Shown here piece after piece: positions 21,457-33,450 of a stretch of 64,000 nt of DNA. This DNA comes from Linum tenue (Eukaryota; Streptophyta; Magnoliopsida; Malpighiales; Linaceae), in NCBI GenBank assembly GCA_946122785.1, contig CAMGYJ010000010.1, positions 16,715,467-16,779,466 on the forward strand, written 5' to 3'. The first letter of the stretch is position 1. Each line of letters begins with the position of its first letter. Made by a program: the position numbers and the translations under genes. Under the pieces are notes generated by a model. That model saw only the letters and a list, made by a program, of their open reading frames with translations. It ran no database searches and had not been told where the DNA came from.

Positions 21457-24400
21457 CTATAAAATGATCTCTTCCTGGACACTAACATTCAAAGTCTTGT
21501 GCGGCAGTACAATGCTGTTCACTACCACCACTTCATCTTCCACCGTTACAGCTTCACCTGGATATTGGAGAAACAATGACGAACAAGAAGGGAAATTAGC
21601 AAAGTCAAAGCGATGACAGACAACTGCAAAGAGGCAGTAGAATTTACTAAGTGATAAAATACAGAAGACTAAGAGAGAAGAGGGAGCAGGGTATGAAAGA
21701 AAGTACCGAGAATTGTGATACCCAGTTTTGCATTGTATGCACCTTCAGCCTGGACCCGAGACCATTTCCCAATGGAAGACTTCCACCCAACAATAGCATT
21801 GATAACAACCCCGTTTTCCTGGTGGAATGAAAGAACGTTATTATATACACAATCATGGTGCTGAAATGCTATGAACTATCTTGTAAGGACGTAAAGTCGG
21901 TAAGTAGTCTTGGGCAGTTTACCATGACTTCAACGTCGTCGAGGATGATGCAACTGATTAGCCTTGCACCTGGCCCTATACGAGCATTGGCTGATATCGA
22001 CACATTAGGACCAATCTGTTTCATCGCAGTTTCGTTAGCAAGGGAAAGTGAAGAGTCGGAGAGGACAATTGTCCCAGCAACATTCCTATCGTTAATGAAA
22101 GGCATCATCAGAATTAGAGGGAGAGAAACGTCACCTTAGCAGTTGGGTGAATTTTGGCGGACCGATGAATATAAACATCACCAACAATAGTGGCACTCTT
22201 TGAACCATCACCACTAGCCAACAGATGTGGAGAAGTGAATCGAAATTGAGCGAGATACAGAGCAGAGCATTTCAAAGACATGCTGTGCATTCATATATCT
22301 CGAGAAGTCAACACCGGAACCAATGGAGAAGAAGAAAAAAAGTAGGAACGCTGATAAGATATGCAGATAGTTGTGGCTAATTACCCAGGAGTTTTAATTT
22401 GTTCCCAGAAGTCTCTGGTTTCGTATGTGTATAATTGCTTTTTCCCTGCAAGAGGTGACAGAATGTCCTGATCCAACCTCACAAAATCTGAAGGGAAACT
22501 CCTGCATAATAACATGCAGGTATCAGGATAACTTTCTTGAAAAAGCTAACAAACGAAACAAAAGAAGATAGATTGATTTCCATTGCATTATGTTCGAGCT
22601 TTCAGCCAAACACAACTGAACATTCAAAAACATTATTATAGTTATGATTTCCAATTTATGTTTTCATAGATAAAAACAAAGACTGAAAACATGTCCAAGC
22701 TTACTTTCATCTATCGTTGTAGCAACAAGAGTTGGCAACACCACAAAATTTAGTTGAAACGAGCAATGCAATCAAAATCACGCTTTTAAACTTAAAAACT
22801 TACGGTTTTACGCTTCGAGGTCACCAAAACGCTTTTGTTTCTACATAAAATATTTAGTGTATAAAATCGGACTAAGTTGCACTTTAAAGCTTAAAAGCTT
22901 ACGCTTTTACGCTTCTAGTTCACCTAAACGCTTTACGCTTTTACGCTTTTAGGTCACTAAATGGGTATTTTTTTCATGAAATTAATTACAAAAAGTATAT
23001 TTTAAAGGTGAATCACCTAAACGCTTTACGCTTTTAGTTCATTAAATGGGTATTCTAGTTCACCTAAACGCTTCTAGTTCACCTAAACGCTTTACGCTTT
23101 TACGCTTTTAATTCATTAAATGGGTATTTTTAGTCTCAATATTGCTACTATACAGGGTCTAAAGAAGCAAGTAAACAAGTATCTGTTTCTGATTGTCAAC
23201 TTTTACAATTTCTCATAATTACAAACTAAACAAGTTTATGTTTATTCTATTTTCATGTTGTTATGATTGTACCTCTATTATCACAACTCTACTCCAACCA
23301 CAACATCAACAAAACTATACTAAATGCGTCAAGTGATGCAAAGAAAGGGGATGGAGTTTATCTTTCATAAAGCATAAATATATCATAACCTCTACAGTAA
23401 ACCAGCAGCAAGTCCCATGAGATTGAATTTCTTCATTTCCACTAACAAACATCGGGTAAACAGAGGAACAAACCTTGTGGCTGACTGAAGAGCTTCAAAG
23501 CTTGACACACGTCGAAGGTTAGCTGCAGAAGGGAAGTACGGATTAGTATTTTCCTGGAGGGACTAACAATACGCATAAGTCAAGGATGAGTTGCTCAAAT
23601 TTCAGGATAAACTTTTTAACATCAAAATTTGAATTTCCATGGCCAGAATATGCTCCACATTCCCAGATGTATCCATATTCTTCAAACTCCCAGATTGCAA
23701 TTTTTTCAATTTTTTCCCCAGGTAATTGACTGCAGTCATTTCTCCTACCTAAATCGATTTCTTAAATTTGGACTCTGCTTGCTTCCTGTTTCTAAAACCC
23801 CAAAGCACACTTGTGGAAGTCAAAATCATAAACTTACTGGCATCTAAACCACTAAAAATTCATTCGTACAAGAATTCAAGACACAAAAAGGCATGGCCAG
23901 AAAAAAGGATACAACTTTCTAAAGTCTGCCAACTCAATCACATATAAATATCATAATACTGAGTTGTTTTTAACTGACCCCTGTCTTTCAGTTGAGAAGA
24001 AACTCCTTGGATGGCCGTAAATATTTCCGGGGTAAACACATAGACACCACAGTTTATCAAGTCACTAACCTGCATTGTAGCATTGACATAAGCAAAGCAA
24101 AGGAAAAGCTAAAGAAGTACAGGAAACAGCACCTCAAAAAGTTTTTTTATGTTCATCATTATGTAAATGACAAGTTACATACAAATGTCTCAGGTTTCTC
24201 TGTGTAATGCAGCAATTCTTTTGTCACTGGATCAGCTACCAATTCTCCAAACTGGCTGGCTGACTCCACCGAGACCTATGGAGATTAGAAAAAAGGATGA
24301 AGCATAACCAAGCAGTTAAAGCTAAAAACTGGAACATAGTATTTTGTGGCCAAAATACTTCTCGGCATTTTCTCAATCTACCTTGATTACAAGGAGAGTT

Positions 24401-25397
24401 CCGATCCCACCATATCTTTTATGTGCTTCTGAAAACATTGAAGAGAAGAACAAGACAAAGCATAAGTAACAATGCAGCATACGAAGTTGATTCCAGAGGT
24501 TAAAAGTACAAGTATAGTGAACATACAAATGACGATTACCAAGCATTTCAGGGAGAGGAAAACTGCAGCAAACATCACAATTCAGCAAAAATATATGGGC
24601 CTGCAAAGCATATATCAGTATTAAGAAAGATGGTAAATTTTTCTTCAGAAGGTCCCAAGAACAATTTTTTCAGGTGAAATACCGGATTATCCTCCATGAT
24701 CAGATCTCTAAAGTTATAAAGTCCACCAGCTGAACCATGAGGTTTGTCCTCTCTCAGATACCTACACCAAATCCAAGATTCCATAATTTAACAACAAAAT
24801 AGTAAATCTCGAGGCAAAGAATTGGAAAACAATAACAAATTTGAGTTGGTTTACCTGACAGGCACTCTGAGTTCATTAGATATGGCAGACACATACAGTG
24901 CGAATTCACGCTCTTCGTAGAAACCAACGAGATAGATCTGAGCCAAGTTTGGAATCTGAACCAGAAGACAAGAAGATCAACCCGAAATGCCTAAGACATA
25001 TTCAAATTTTAATCACATTGCTTCAGATGCAAGTAAACTTACCCTTTTGCAAGCAGAAATTGGATGGTGAACCATTGGTTGTCCTGCTAAGGGGAATAAA
25101 GGTTTAGGGATATTCAATGACAATGGCCTGAATCGTGTTCCTGTTGACAAATCAGATCGACTCAATGAGAATTCCCGTAAGCAACCATTTTCACATACCA
25201 GCAATCAAACAGACAAAGGAACATGCAAAAAGGGAGAAATGACATCCCCAGATTCAAGCAATTCAATACATAAAACAAAAAAGGAGACTCCTTTATCAAC
25301 ATTCTTCGACAGAAGATTCACCGGCAGAGAGAAGCATACCTTTAGTGGGTCCACCCACCATGATCACAGCTACGACTCTTTCCTCGGAACCACCCAT
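21457..25397 (-). CDS. KJC1-like: GDP-mannose pyrophosphorylase-like protein, KONJAC (GMPPA-like) type, 14 exons, 415 aa
   Basis: Exons on the minus strand are 25397-25340, 25140-25043, 24955-24855, 24761-24683, 24600-24540, 24428-24382, 24275-24183, 24069-23979, 23522-23474, 22501-22385, 22282-22135, 22015-21923, 21818-21707 and 21557-21457. All introns are GT-AG and the phases join to 416 codons including the stop. The N-terminal nucleotidyltransferase signature is [13 protein letters not shown] (residues 15-27), followed by [17 protein letters not shown]. The C-terminus has left-handed beta-helix hexapeptides ([16 protein letters not shown]) and ends in VSVQEEIIL. The 415-aa length and ends match Arabidopsis KONJAC1/2. 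Those are GMPPA-like proteins that, from the literature, stimulate GDP-mannose synthesis for glucomannan in the cytosol. The short first exon and in-frame ATG fix the start. The gene appears intact. Confidence 0.93.
22785..23130. repeat. Intronic repeat array (ACGCTTTTACGC family)
   Basis: The intron between exons 9 and 10 of the KONJAC-like gene carries at least three imperfect copies of CACCTAAACGCTTTACGC followed by TTTTA...TTCATTAAATGGGTAT, with related single motifs at the left. It is probably a partial transposon or local tandem duplication. Confidence 0.7.
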
Positions 25398-26406
25398 TGT
25401 TTATCCTCTGCGAATCACCAGAACCCAGATCCCCAATTCTCCTAAACAACAGGAGTTCCTGAATCTCTAGGGTAACAAGGGAATTCAAATCTCGAAAGCC
25501 AAAGCTCCAACTCCCCTTTGATCAATGGGGTCTTCCTGCAATGTGGAATATCCGAATCCAATCCGGTATCCCCAGCAACAAGGCAAGCGTTTTCACCGGG
25601 CACTGGTAGTGGTCCTAAATATCTGCACTTTAGGCAAGCAGCACACTGCAATTGTTATTTCTAATTTTTTTTTTTTATTTTTTTCTAAAACCGAGAGAAA
25701 CAGAGTGGAATTACAGGGTGGTCGAAATCTAGTTGAAGATCTAAGAGGGCAAAGGGGGAAAAAGGAAAACTGGGAAGAAAGCGGTGTTTTGAGAGGCGAG
25801 GAATTGAAGGAGGATGACAAGGAGAATTGCGCGTTTACAGAGGAGTGAAGCAGAGGATTGGGTAGTGGGCTTCTTGTGAGTACTGAGACCCTGCAACTGC
25901 CGAAGCTTCCCTGGTGTCCTTTTGTTTTTCCGCGCTCACTTTCGCGTCGTTCAACCTAGTCTCTCACAATCTGCCTGGCTAAGTGGCTATTGGATAATTG
26001 AGATTTTGGCTTTTTTTTTCCATAGTGATTTTGGCTATTTGTTGGCGAGGAATTTCGTTTATGGTATAGTACTTTCTAAAATAAGGTTTTTTATAAATTC
26101 AAAGTTTCTTTAAAATAAAAAGTTCATTAATAATCTTAGTAGGATTCAAACCCACGATCCCTAGTGAGCATTGCTATTCGTCGCCATAAAGTGAGAGAGA
26201 GCCGATAATTTATTTTCAATTTACATTTAAAAAAAAGAAAAATATCAAGTTTGAATTTTACTAAATATTAAATAATAATATCTAATTAAATGAATTTTTT
26301 TAATTTCTTTTTAATTGTAATGGAGAGAGATGGTTATGGAGAAGGAAAGAGAAAGAGAATCATTAATTATTCATATTAATTATATTAATCATATTTTCAT
26401 AATACC
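25398..26406. other. 5' flank of the KONJAC-like gene and intergenic DNA
   Basis: 25398-25900 should hold the 5' UTR and promoter of the minus-strand gene. It is purine-rich at 25690-25850 on the plus strand and no clear TATA box could be chosen. Near 26137 the minus strand reads GGGTTTGAATCC, a Pol III B-box-like word, possibly an old SINE end. 26180-26400 is AT-rich with no feature. Confidence 0.5.
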
Positions 26407-27909
26407 TGATAACACCAAAATTGGTGTTATTTATCCTTCATATTTAGAATTGTTTCGTGCTAATTCTCGTGCATAATCGTTAGAATAGCATTTATTGCAT
26501 CCCTATTTCGTTCCAATTTGATTATGAGGTGATTATAGGGTGCCTTAGACAATACATGCGAATTAGGTACAAAAATGGGTACAAGTGTAGAGTTATGGCC
26601 GAAAAGCTTATGATCACGGTATAGGGAAGGAAGATCGCGACCAGGAAAGGAGGACGCGAAGAAAGAGCTAAGATCGCGACTGTGATCTCTGGAGTGATGG
26701 GCGTGAACTTGGAGAGGCAGCCAACGAAGGAGAAATAAGGAGTTTCCCTAGTTGAGTCACGGCCACCGTCTTGCGAGACAACGAGAAAGTTTGCGGTCGC
26801 GACATCAAGGATCGCGACCGAGATGCCAGGCCGCGAACTTCGATCTTTCAACATGTAAATGTGTTGACCAGAGATGGCGGCCTCGCCTCACAAGTTCACG
26901 ACTGCGAAATTTTACCCCTTGGCCGTGAACTTGCCCGAAATCTCAGAATTATATAAATAGGGGACTCCTCCCCCTTTAGAAGATGGCTTTTGGAAGATTT
27001 CTTATTTTAGAGATAGATTAGAGAGAGAGAAGCTGGAAAAAAGGCCCACCTGCGCCCTTCTTCATGATTTCTTCCCATCCCATCTTTGTCTGTGTTTTTC
27101 TTCTCCCCTCATGTGGTGATCTCCCAAGGTACTAGGGGTTCTAAACCCCCAAAACCTAGTTTTAGATTTACTATGTAATGTATGGATATTTTAGGGGTTA
27201 TAATGAATAAATGTGTCTATCTAGTTGAATTGAATGCTATTCTATCTTTGATTGTGTTTGGGTAAGTCACCATAATCTTCTCTACTATCCTACTTGAGCT
27301 TCTACGTTGGGTATGGAGTTTTAGGGTTAGACGGGTATGCGCCATCAAGAAAATTAATGTTAGATGTATGAATAGGATCCATTGGTGGTCGAGATGATCA
27401 AACCCATGCCTTAGGAAAGCCTTCCTAGATAGAAACCGGGATAAAACCTCATTGTGGACGGTGGATAGTATCCATTGAAAGGAGATACGAGCTTAATGGC
27501 CTAGATACGATAGCCTACATTGAGGTTACTTATATGGGTTTAGGGGAGGTGTACTCGGAGGCGTGTGGATAACCATGAAAGCCCACAAAAAAGAGCTCAC
27601 TCACCACATTCGACAAACCCTAATTATTTAGACATTACATAGTACTCCTAGGCTAGGGTGAGCGATAGTTTCCCAAGTACCTCTTCTTATCTATCGATCT
27701 TTAGATTAGTAATCGTCAACTGCCCACCTGCTAAACAACAGGTTGACTAGATAACGACCGAGCCTAAATAGCCTAGGATACCACGACCCTTGGAATACGA
27801 CCGAGCCGCTTTACTACATCCCTATCTAGATTATACTTTGACTTGTTAGGATTGACTAGTAAGTGCGCTTCGACTATATAAATTTAAAGCTCGATTGAAG
27901 CAGTGATCA
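26407..27909 (+). repeat. LARD2 5' LTR
   Basis: TG...CA ends are intact (TGATAACACC...AGTGATCA). It is 1503 bp and collinear with LARD1's LTR. U3 (26600-26930) carries repeated GATCGCGAC-type words, and TATATAAATAGGGG at about 26950 is a good TATA-box candidate for the element promoter. Confidence 0.9.
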
Positions 27910-27915
27910 AGTTTT

Positions 27916-27933
27916 TGGCGTCGTTGCCAGGGA
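27916..27933 (+). other. LARD2 primer-binding site, tRNA-Asp type
   Basis: TGGCGTCGTTGCCAGGGA follows the LTR after a 6-base spacer. It differs from the tRNA-Asp complement TGGCGCCGTTGCCGGGGA at two positions. Confidence 0.85.
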
Positions 27934-28129
27934 GTTACAGTAACTAGTTGAAAGAGTTAGGTTGTTAGTTTAGTCTTTATTTCTTGTTTAGTTGTTTATA
28001 TTAGTAATAGTATTGCATAGTACGTTTTCTTTTTGTGTTTTGTTTTTCACCCACTCTTCTCCCCAAAGGGTGGTTTGTATGTGTTTAATTTTCTTTTTAG
28101 TGTTTTTATTTTGTAGAAGCTTTTGAATC

Positions 28130-29160
28130 ATGGATCCTTATGACTTCACCAAAGTGTGGGGGTATTCATCAATACCCGAAGATGGTTACCCCGAAGCTTT
28201 AGGGAGACATCAAGATGTTGGAAGTCAAGGGTTCGGATTCTTTTACCGACCCCAATTCCAAGATGAAGAACCATACCAATGGGGATACGTAAAAGCTTCC
28301 CCAGTCCAAGAAGACTTCCATCCACAACCAGAGCCAATAAGCGAATTGGAATTCTTGGGTGGAGCAGTTTTCCCGGGATTCCGATGGAGCATCCTCAAGT
28401 GTGGAACAATCTTGCTACACTCTACAATCTTCGATGAGCCAATTGGATCTCATGATGGAGTGGTTCACCCGAGATACCGAAGCATGCTCCAATGTGGAAT
28501 CCTCAACCACCATCCCTATTGACTCATCCTTACTACGAACATTGGAGGAGATCCTCCGAAAAATAGAGAGACTAGGAGAGATTGTCAAGCAAGCATGTGC
28601 ACGACTTGCTCATAATCATATCCTACCATTTGAAGAAGAAAAGGAGGTCGAAGAGGAGAGAAGGAAAGTTGTGGATGAGGAAGCAAGCGTCAAAGAAGAG
28701 GAAGACCTTGATCGTCCCCAAGTGGAGGAACAAATTGGAGAAGAATGAAGGGAGGTTGAGGATGAAAATGAAGTCAAATATAAGGACAAGGTTGGGACGG
28801 ATGAACCTTCCACAAGTTACACGTGATACCAAATCTTTCCACCCGATTGATGCGTTAATCGAAAATGACCCATTTGCGGCTCTTTGCCAAGCCAAGGCCA
28901 AACCATCGACGATCCCGCTTGGTGAATGCGATGGAAGTCAATTGATTTTTCACTACATTGTGTGGGTCAAAGAGAAGAGAGATGAAGAAAAGAAGAAGAG
29001 GTCTCATGGTGGAGACACAATTCTTAGCAAGTCCACGGGTCATTCACATCATTTGAAGCATCCAATGCTCGGGACTTTAGACACCACCTCACCGACAAGA
29101 ACCTCAACTTCAAGAAGGTTCTAAGTTGGACCGAATACTTGAAGATAATCGTCTGGTGAT
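28130..29160 (+). pseudogene. LARD2 internal ORF (MDPY protein), function unknown
   Basis: The ATG at 28130 opens 130 codons starting MDPYDFTKVWGYSSIPEDG. A shift near 28350 moves the conserved reading to the frame of 28359-28748, which is helical and Glu-rich (RTLEEILRKIERLGEIVKQA) and then strongly acidic. After a stop at 28748 the frame with DPFAALCQAKAKPSTI and FHYIVWVKEK, and finally SFEASNARDFRHHLTDKNLN, parallels LARD1. No catalytic motif, zinc knuckle or membrane segment is visible. It could be a highly diverged gag or a packaging protein, but this is inference only. Confidence 0.65.
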
Positions 29161-29180
29161 AAGATTTAAAAGACGTACTA

Positions 29181-29198
29181 GTTGGGAGGTACCCTAAC
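29181..29198 (+). other. Post-ORF stem-loop, LARD2 copy
   Basis: GTTGGGAGGTACCCTAAC is the counterpart of LARD1's perfect hairpin, with two changes, one weakening the stem. It follows the C-terminal LVGRYPN-like codons. Confidence 0.65.
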
Positions 29199-30130
29199 AA
29201 CCGGTTTTCATTTTCTTACCTTTTTCAAAATAAAACTTGCATGCTTTAACTTGTTTTAGATATTTTCTATATTTTTGGTTAATGAATGAATCCCTTTAAT
29301 GTCAAGTAGTATATGAATGATTGTTGGAGACTAACTAGTTGCTAAAGGAATGGTTGCAAATGTTGTTGTTAAGCAAGTGTGCTAGTCGACGACTTAAACT
29401 ACTTGGGGTAATAGAATGGCATGGCTAGTTCAATAGGATCATAGAAATGTATGCTTATGATTCTGTATGTGTGTTTGGAGGCCTTGGGGGCTTTATGAAT
29501 TTGTGGAGTTTTAATGTCGCCCACCAAGTGCTCAATGAAATGCCCAAACCACATAAAATTTATTTTTCTTGATCCATTGCAATTGAAATTGTTTCACTAA
29601 GATATACCCTTATGAGTGTGTTAGTGACTTAGGATTGAATCTTTGATGCATGTTCCTTGAGTTTGAGATTTTGGCTCACTTTTGATTTTGTGTTTTGTTA
29701 TGCTTTTAGAGCCAAGAGTTCAAGCTTTGGTTGTTGTCCAATGAGTTGATTCTAGCCTTCAGTCGCGGTTTAGAAACCTCTAGAAAGACATGTCACCCTT
29801 GTTGATGCATCTAGACCTCGACCCTAGTCATTACAACATGCATTTCTACCTATGCACCTCTAATTTCTACATTGTGACACTTAAGTGTGGGGGTGTATAG
29901 AGTGAACCTAAGGATTGATGTTGTGGTTCAATTGATCAAGTGAGTTTCCTAATGGTTTATTTGAACATGTTTTGTGATTTTTCTCTTCTAATAGTGATCG
30001 AACCGAGGGTGGGAGTGCTAGTTCTCTTAGCCCTCAACAACAAAGGACACAGAACCGCCCATGATGAGAAGAACCATAATTTTTAAGAGAAGTACCATAA
30101 CCTCAAGTCGAGGGAAACCACAACAAGCAC
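29199..30130 (+). other. LARD2 noncoding 3' region with internal polypurine-like tract
   Basis: TTAAGTGTGGGGGTGT at 29881-29896 matches the tract at 3291-3306 exactly in its core. Text around 29400-29570 (GGAGGCCTTGG, AATGCCCAAACCACAT) parallels LARD1 at 9115-9200. There is no ORF. Confidence 0.7.
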
Positions 30131-33100
30131 AAAAAAATGCAACCAATGGAGACGACTACGAGCTATGATGGACCATCTTTGAAAGAAAGAACCTCCGATT
30201 TGCATCTACCATATGCTCCAATCGTACATCTAAGACATCTTGAACTTTGGAGGATAAACAGGAAAGCCAACTGATTCTGGCCAAGCTTGTTGGCCTTCAA
30301 TGGTATGGATACCATATTCGTATGCCATCTTGTATGACTCGACGGTGTAATAGGGAGACACAAAATCAGATGGCTTTATCCTCTTCCATTGTAGGCAGGC
30401 AATGGCATGTTGACAGGGAATTCTCACCATTATCTTTCAACGGATGCCCTCAAACATGTCAATAATCCTATCCTCACTCTCCTCCAAGATGTAACCATTG
30501 AAGGTCTTGCAGATGTTACTTTCCACCGAATCACACCTGGCAGTGTGACTCATAAAACCCTGCAAAAGGTCTCTAGTTGATGATCCAGAAAGTCTTGATT
30601 AGAGAAGGATCTGCCTCACTTTGTTGAAAATCACCCATGACCTTGATGACTGCCTTGTACTCATGTACATTTGTTGCATACACTGCTGCCCAGTACAAGT
30701 CTCTGTGTTCCTTGAAACATATGGTTGACCTTCTAGTTTGCAAATACATGTCGTGCACATTTTCTAAACAAAGCCTCAGGCAAGCAGATGTTTAGTGCTT
30801 ACACAAGTCCCTGCAAAGAAAACCAAATATTAGTCAAATATGAAAATTCAGATACAATAAGAAGTCACATGCATCCAACTAAACTTATTTAAATATACCT
30901 TATGCTGGTCGGAGATGATAGTCTAGCCATGACCATGAGTAGTCCTAAGATCCTGCTGCAGAATCGAGACAAACCACTTCCATGTATCACTACTTTCCCT
31001 TTGCACTCCAGCTCAAGCAACAAGGAACATCATGTTGTCCCCATCTTTACCAACAACACTCAAAAGCATCCCCTTAAATTCTCCTTTAAGAAAGCCCCCA
31101 TCCAAAGCAAACATGGCCGGCATCCCCGCGTGAATTTTTTTCGCAGCCCACTAAAAAGCACTCCCTAATCCTCTATCAACGAGCCTCCCAACATTCGCTT
31201 GGCCTATGTCCTCACCCTATAGCACGGCCTCCTCGATATGAACACATTTTGGGTTTGCCTTAGCTCCAACATCATATTCTTTGCCTTCCAATCAGGCGCC
31301 CCTCAAAAACGTTCAAGGTACTTCTTAGTCACCCAAGTTGCATTTTCAACCCGCATCCAGACAGCCCTAGGACAACTGTGATCCCTCCCAAGATTCTTTA
31401 CCATAAACAAGGAACGAACATGCCAAATACCATTGACATACCACCACTTCTAACGACATTCAACTTGTTTCTTGTTCTTGTCACTCCTCGTCCACTTGAT
31501 ATCAGCACCAATGGCGACGGAGTGGTTGGGCACTGCCTCCTTGATCTGCTCCGAGGAATTGAAGCTCATTCCCACCAACATCTTTAGGGTAGAATGATCA
31601 CAACCGGGGGCATAGTGGGGACCATTTGCTAAAGTATCAGCTGCCTCTTCGTCATCACGGTTCCCACGAACATGTCGTGAGTCAACCAAACCCCTATATT
31701 TTGACTTGAGTATAATCTGGTTTACCACTTGGTTTGTCTGAACGTCTGCGATATCTTCATCTTGACCTCCCATAGCTTGAGAACGCACATTCTGGTCTCT
31801 CATATGCTGAGCTTGCTCATATTCTCATTATTCTGTGACTGATTCCTGCTCCACAGCTTTGCCAGTTTGATCTTTGGTGGTACGGACCCTCATTCCTCAT
31901 GCTCTAATGCCTTGATTCTCTAAGAAATCGACGAACTCATCATCAGAAGTTCAAACATCATCATCCATAAGATGGATGATGTCTCGATTCTGTGACTCCT
32001 TGTCACTTTCTGCATCACCATCGTCACTAAAGTCTCCACTAGGATCTTCATTATCTCCAACTAGAGTCTCTATTCCTTCCATAAAAATCACATTTTTCCC
32101 CATCTTCTACACCTTGGAGCAATCCATCCATAACCTCAGTGTCGAACCTTATTTCAACCAGGCCATTCGCCAAATTATCATATGGAGTCGTATATCACAA
32201 GCGCTCGACCCCTCCGTATTCAAAGTGGACGACCCCAAGTTGTTGTAACTGGAAGTAATGTATGTATACTAGGTCCATGTCGACTTGTTCAATCTTCCCA
32301 TTTAGGTATCGAGGAACATCCTCAGAATAATCCATCTTCCCGCCTTGGTCTTGGTAGACTATCAATTCAAAGTACGTAGTCATCCTGCACGTCTCAAAGC
32401 ATGGTTACTATTACTAAACTTCATTTACATTAATCTAATCGCACTTATGGGCAATAATTTTCTATTACATTAAAAACATTCCCAAAATTTTCTAAAAGAT
32501 AACTTTGCAATCTAGCATGCCACAAACCCGTGACCCATCTGAATTGAATATTACAACTCCAAGATAACCAATACTCCACATGAATGGAAATGACCAAAAT
32601 ATTCTACGGGAATTGAATTCATACATGTTACTCAACTCACCAAGGGGGTTATTTCGTCTTCACAACTTCGTCGTGGTCCCTACTTTTCAATCTTCTTCTA
32701 GCGAATCTTCGACAACAAAGTCACTTTGCAACTACCCCATTTACTTTCTTGTACGATTTTCACACTCACTTTACTTCCCAACTACCAAATCGGCCTTCAA
32801 ATACCTCCAAAACTCCAGAAAACAGAACATGCCCATTCGCACCAAAACCCTAGAAATTTTGGTCGAAACTCTACTCCACACCCGCGAAGACCTCTGCTTG
32901 TAGAGGCATCATCTACTCCTCCTAAGACACCAATACGAGCAATCGCAAAGGTCGCCGACGATGTTTGTAGAAGAAATCGAAGATGGGGTTGCGGGTAGAG
33001 CCTGGCCAGACAAAGGTGTCGAAGCTGCCGCCCGAAAAGGACCATCCCCGCCCACTGCGGTCGCTGTCCTAGATGTTGACAGCCCTTGGAGAACGCGAAT

Positions 33101-33450
33101 TGACTCCCCGCTGTTCAACTGGAGGAGAATCGGAAGACTGCCACAATCGGTTAGGGTTTGTGAGTTTTTGGGGGTAAACCTCTGGAAGGCGAGGGAAAGG
33201 GTAAATGTGAATTAGTTTTCGGGTGAAACACCGATTTCATTTGAGGTTATTTCTTTTTTTTTTTAATTTTACATGTAAATAAAGGAGGAGAAAGTAAATA
33301 AAAAAAACAAGTTGGCAGACACATTAGCCGTGACCTGTCAACTAATTCAAAACTAACGGTCAACGCCAGTCAACTATAACAGAAAAATAGTTTAGGACAC
33401 AAATGACACAATCTTAATAGTTCGGGTTTCCTTGTGGTATTAGCCCTTGT
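30131..33450 (-). mobile_element. Degenerate Mutator-like (MULE) transposon
   Basis: Minus-strand coding remnants run from about 32383 to 30163 in MULE order: N-terminal domain, MULE transposase, SWIM zinc finger. The upstream part (32.4-33.25 kb) is probably its 5' region. Around 33330-33450 the text AATTACAAGGGCTAATACC (minus strand) looks like a transposon terminus. No matching inverted terminus was confirmed at the other end. Confidence 0.7.
30163..32383 (-). pseudogene. MuDR-type transposase remnant
   Basis: From ATG 32383 the frame starts MTTYFELIVYQDQGGKMDYS (N-terminal MULE-like domain), then an Asp/Glu-rich linker. Near 31050 it reads FALDGGFLKGEFKGMLLSVV and WKWFVSILQQDL, the first DDE Asp region (DG.FLKG), with TIISDQHKVY near 30930 as the second. 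At the end KMVRIPCQHAIACLQW near 30430 is the SWIM zinc finger (C-x-H). The normal protein excises and reinserts MULEs in the nucleus. Numerous stops and frameshifts kill this copy. Confidence 0.8.

Larger units (their letters stand above)
26407..30130 (+). mobile_element. LARD2: second copy of the pol-less LTR element, 3' end missing
   Basis: 5' LTR (26407-27909), PBS, a 1-kb decayed ORF, hairpin and internal polypurine-like tract follow in the same order as LARD1. The 3' LTR is absent: sequence passes into a minus-strand MULE at about 30.1 kb. The 5 bases before the LTR are ATACC, and no right partner is available. Confidence 0.8.

Noticed and set aside
23522..23545. Apparent frameshift or non-canonical GG donor at KONJAC-like exon 8/9
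   Set aside because: Using the inner acceptor TTCTGCAG restores phase and the conserved ANLRRVSS text, so no anomaly remains.
32580..33215. Possible independent gene upstream of the MULE transposase
   Set aside because: Overlapping short ORFs on both strands without motifs; more likely the MULE 5' region.
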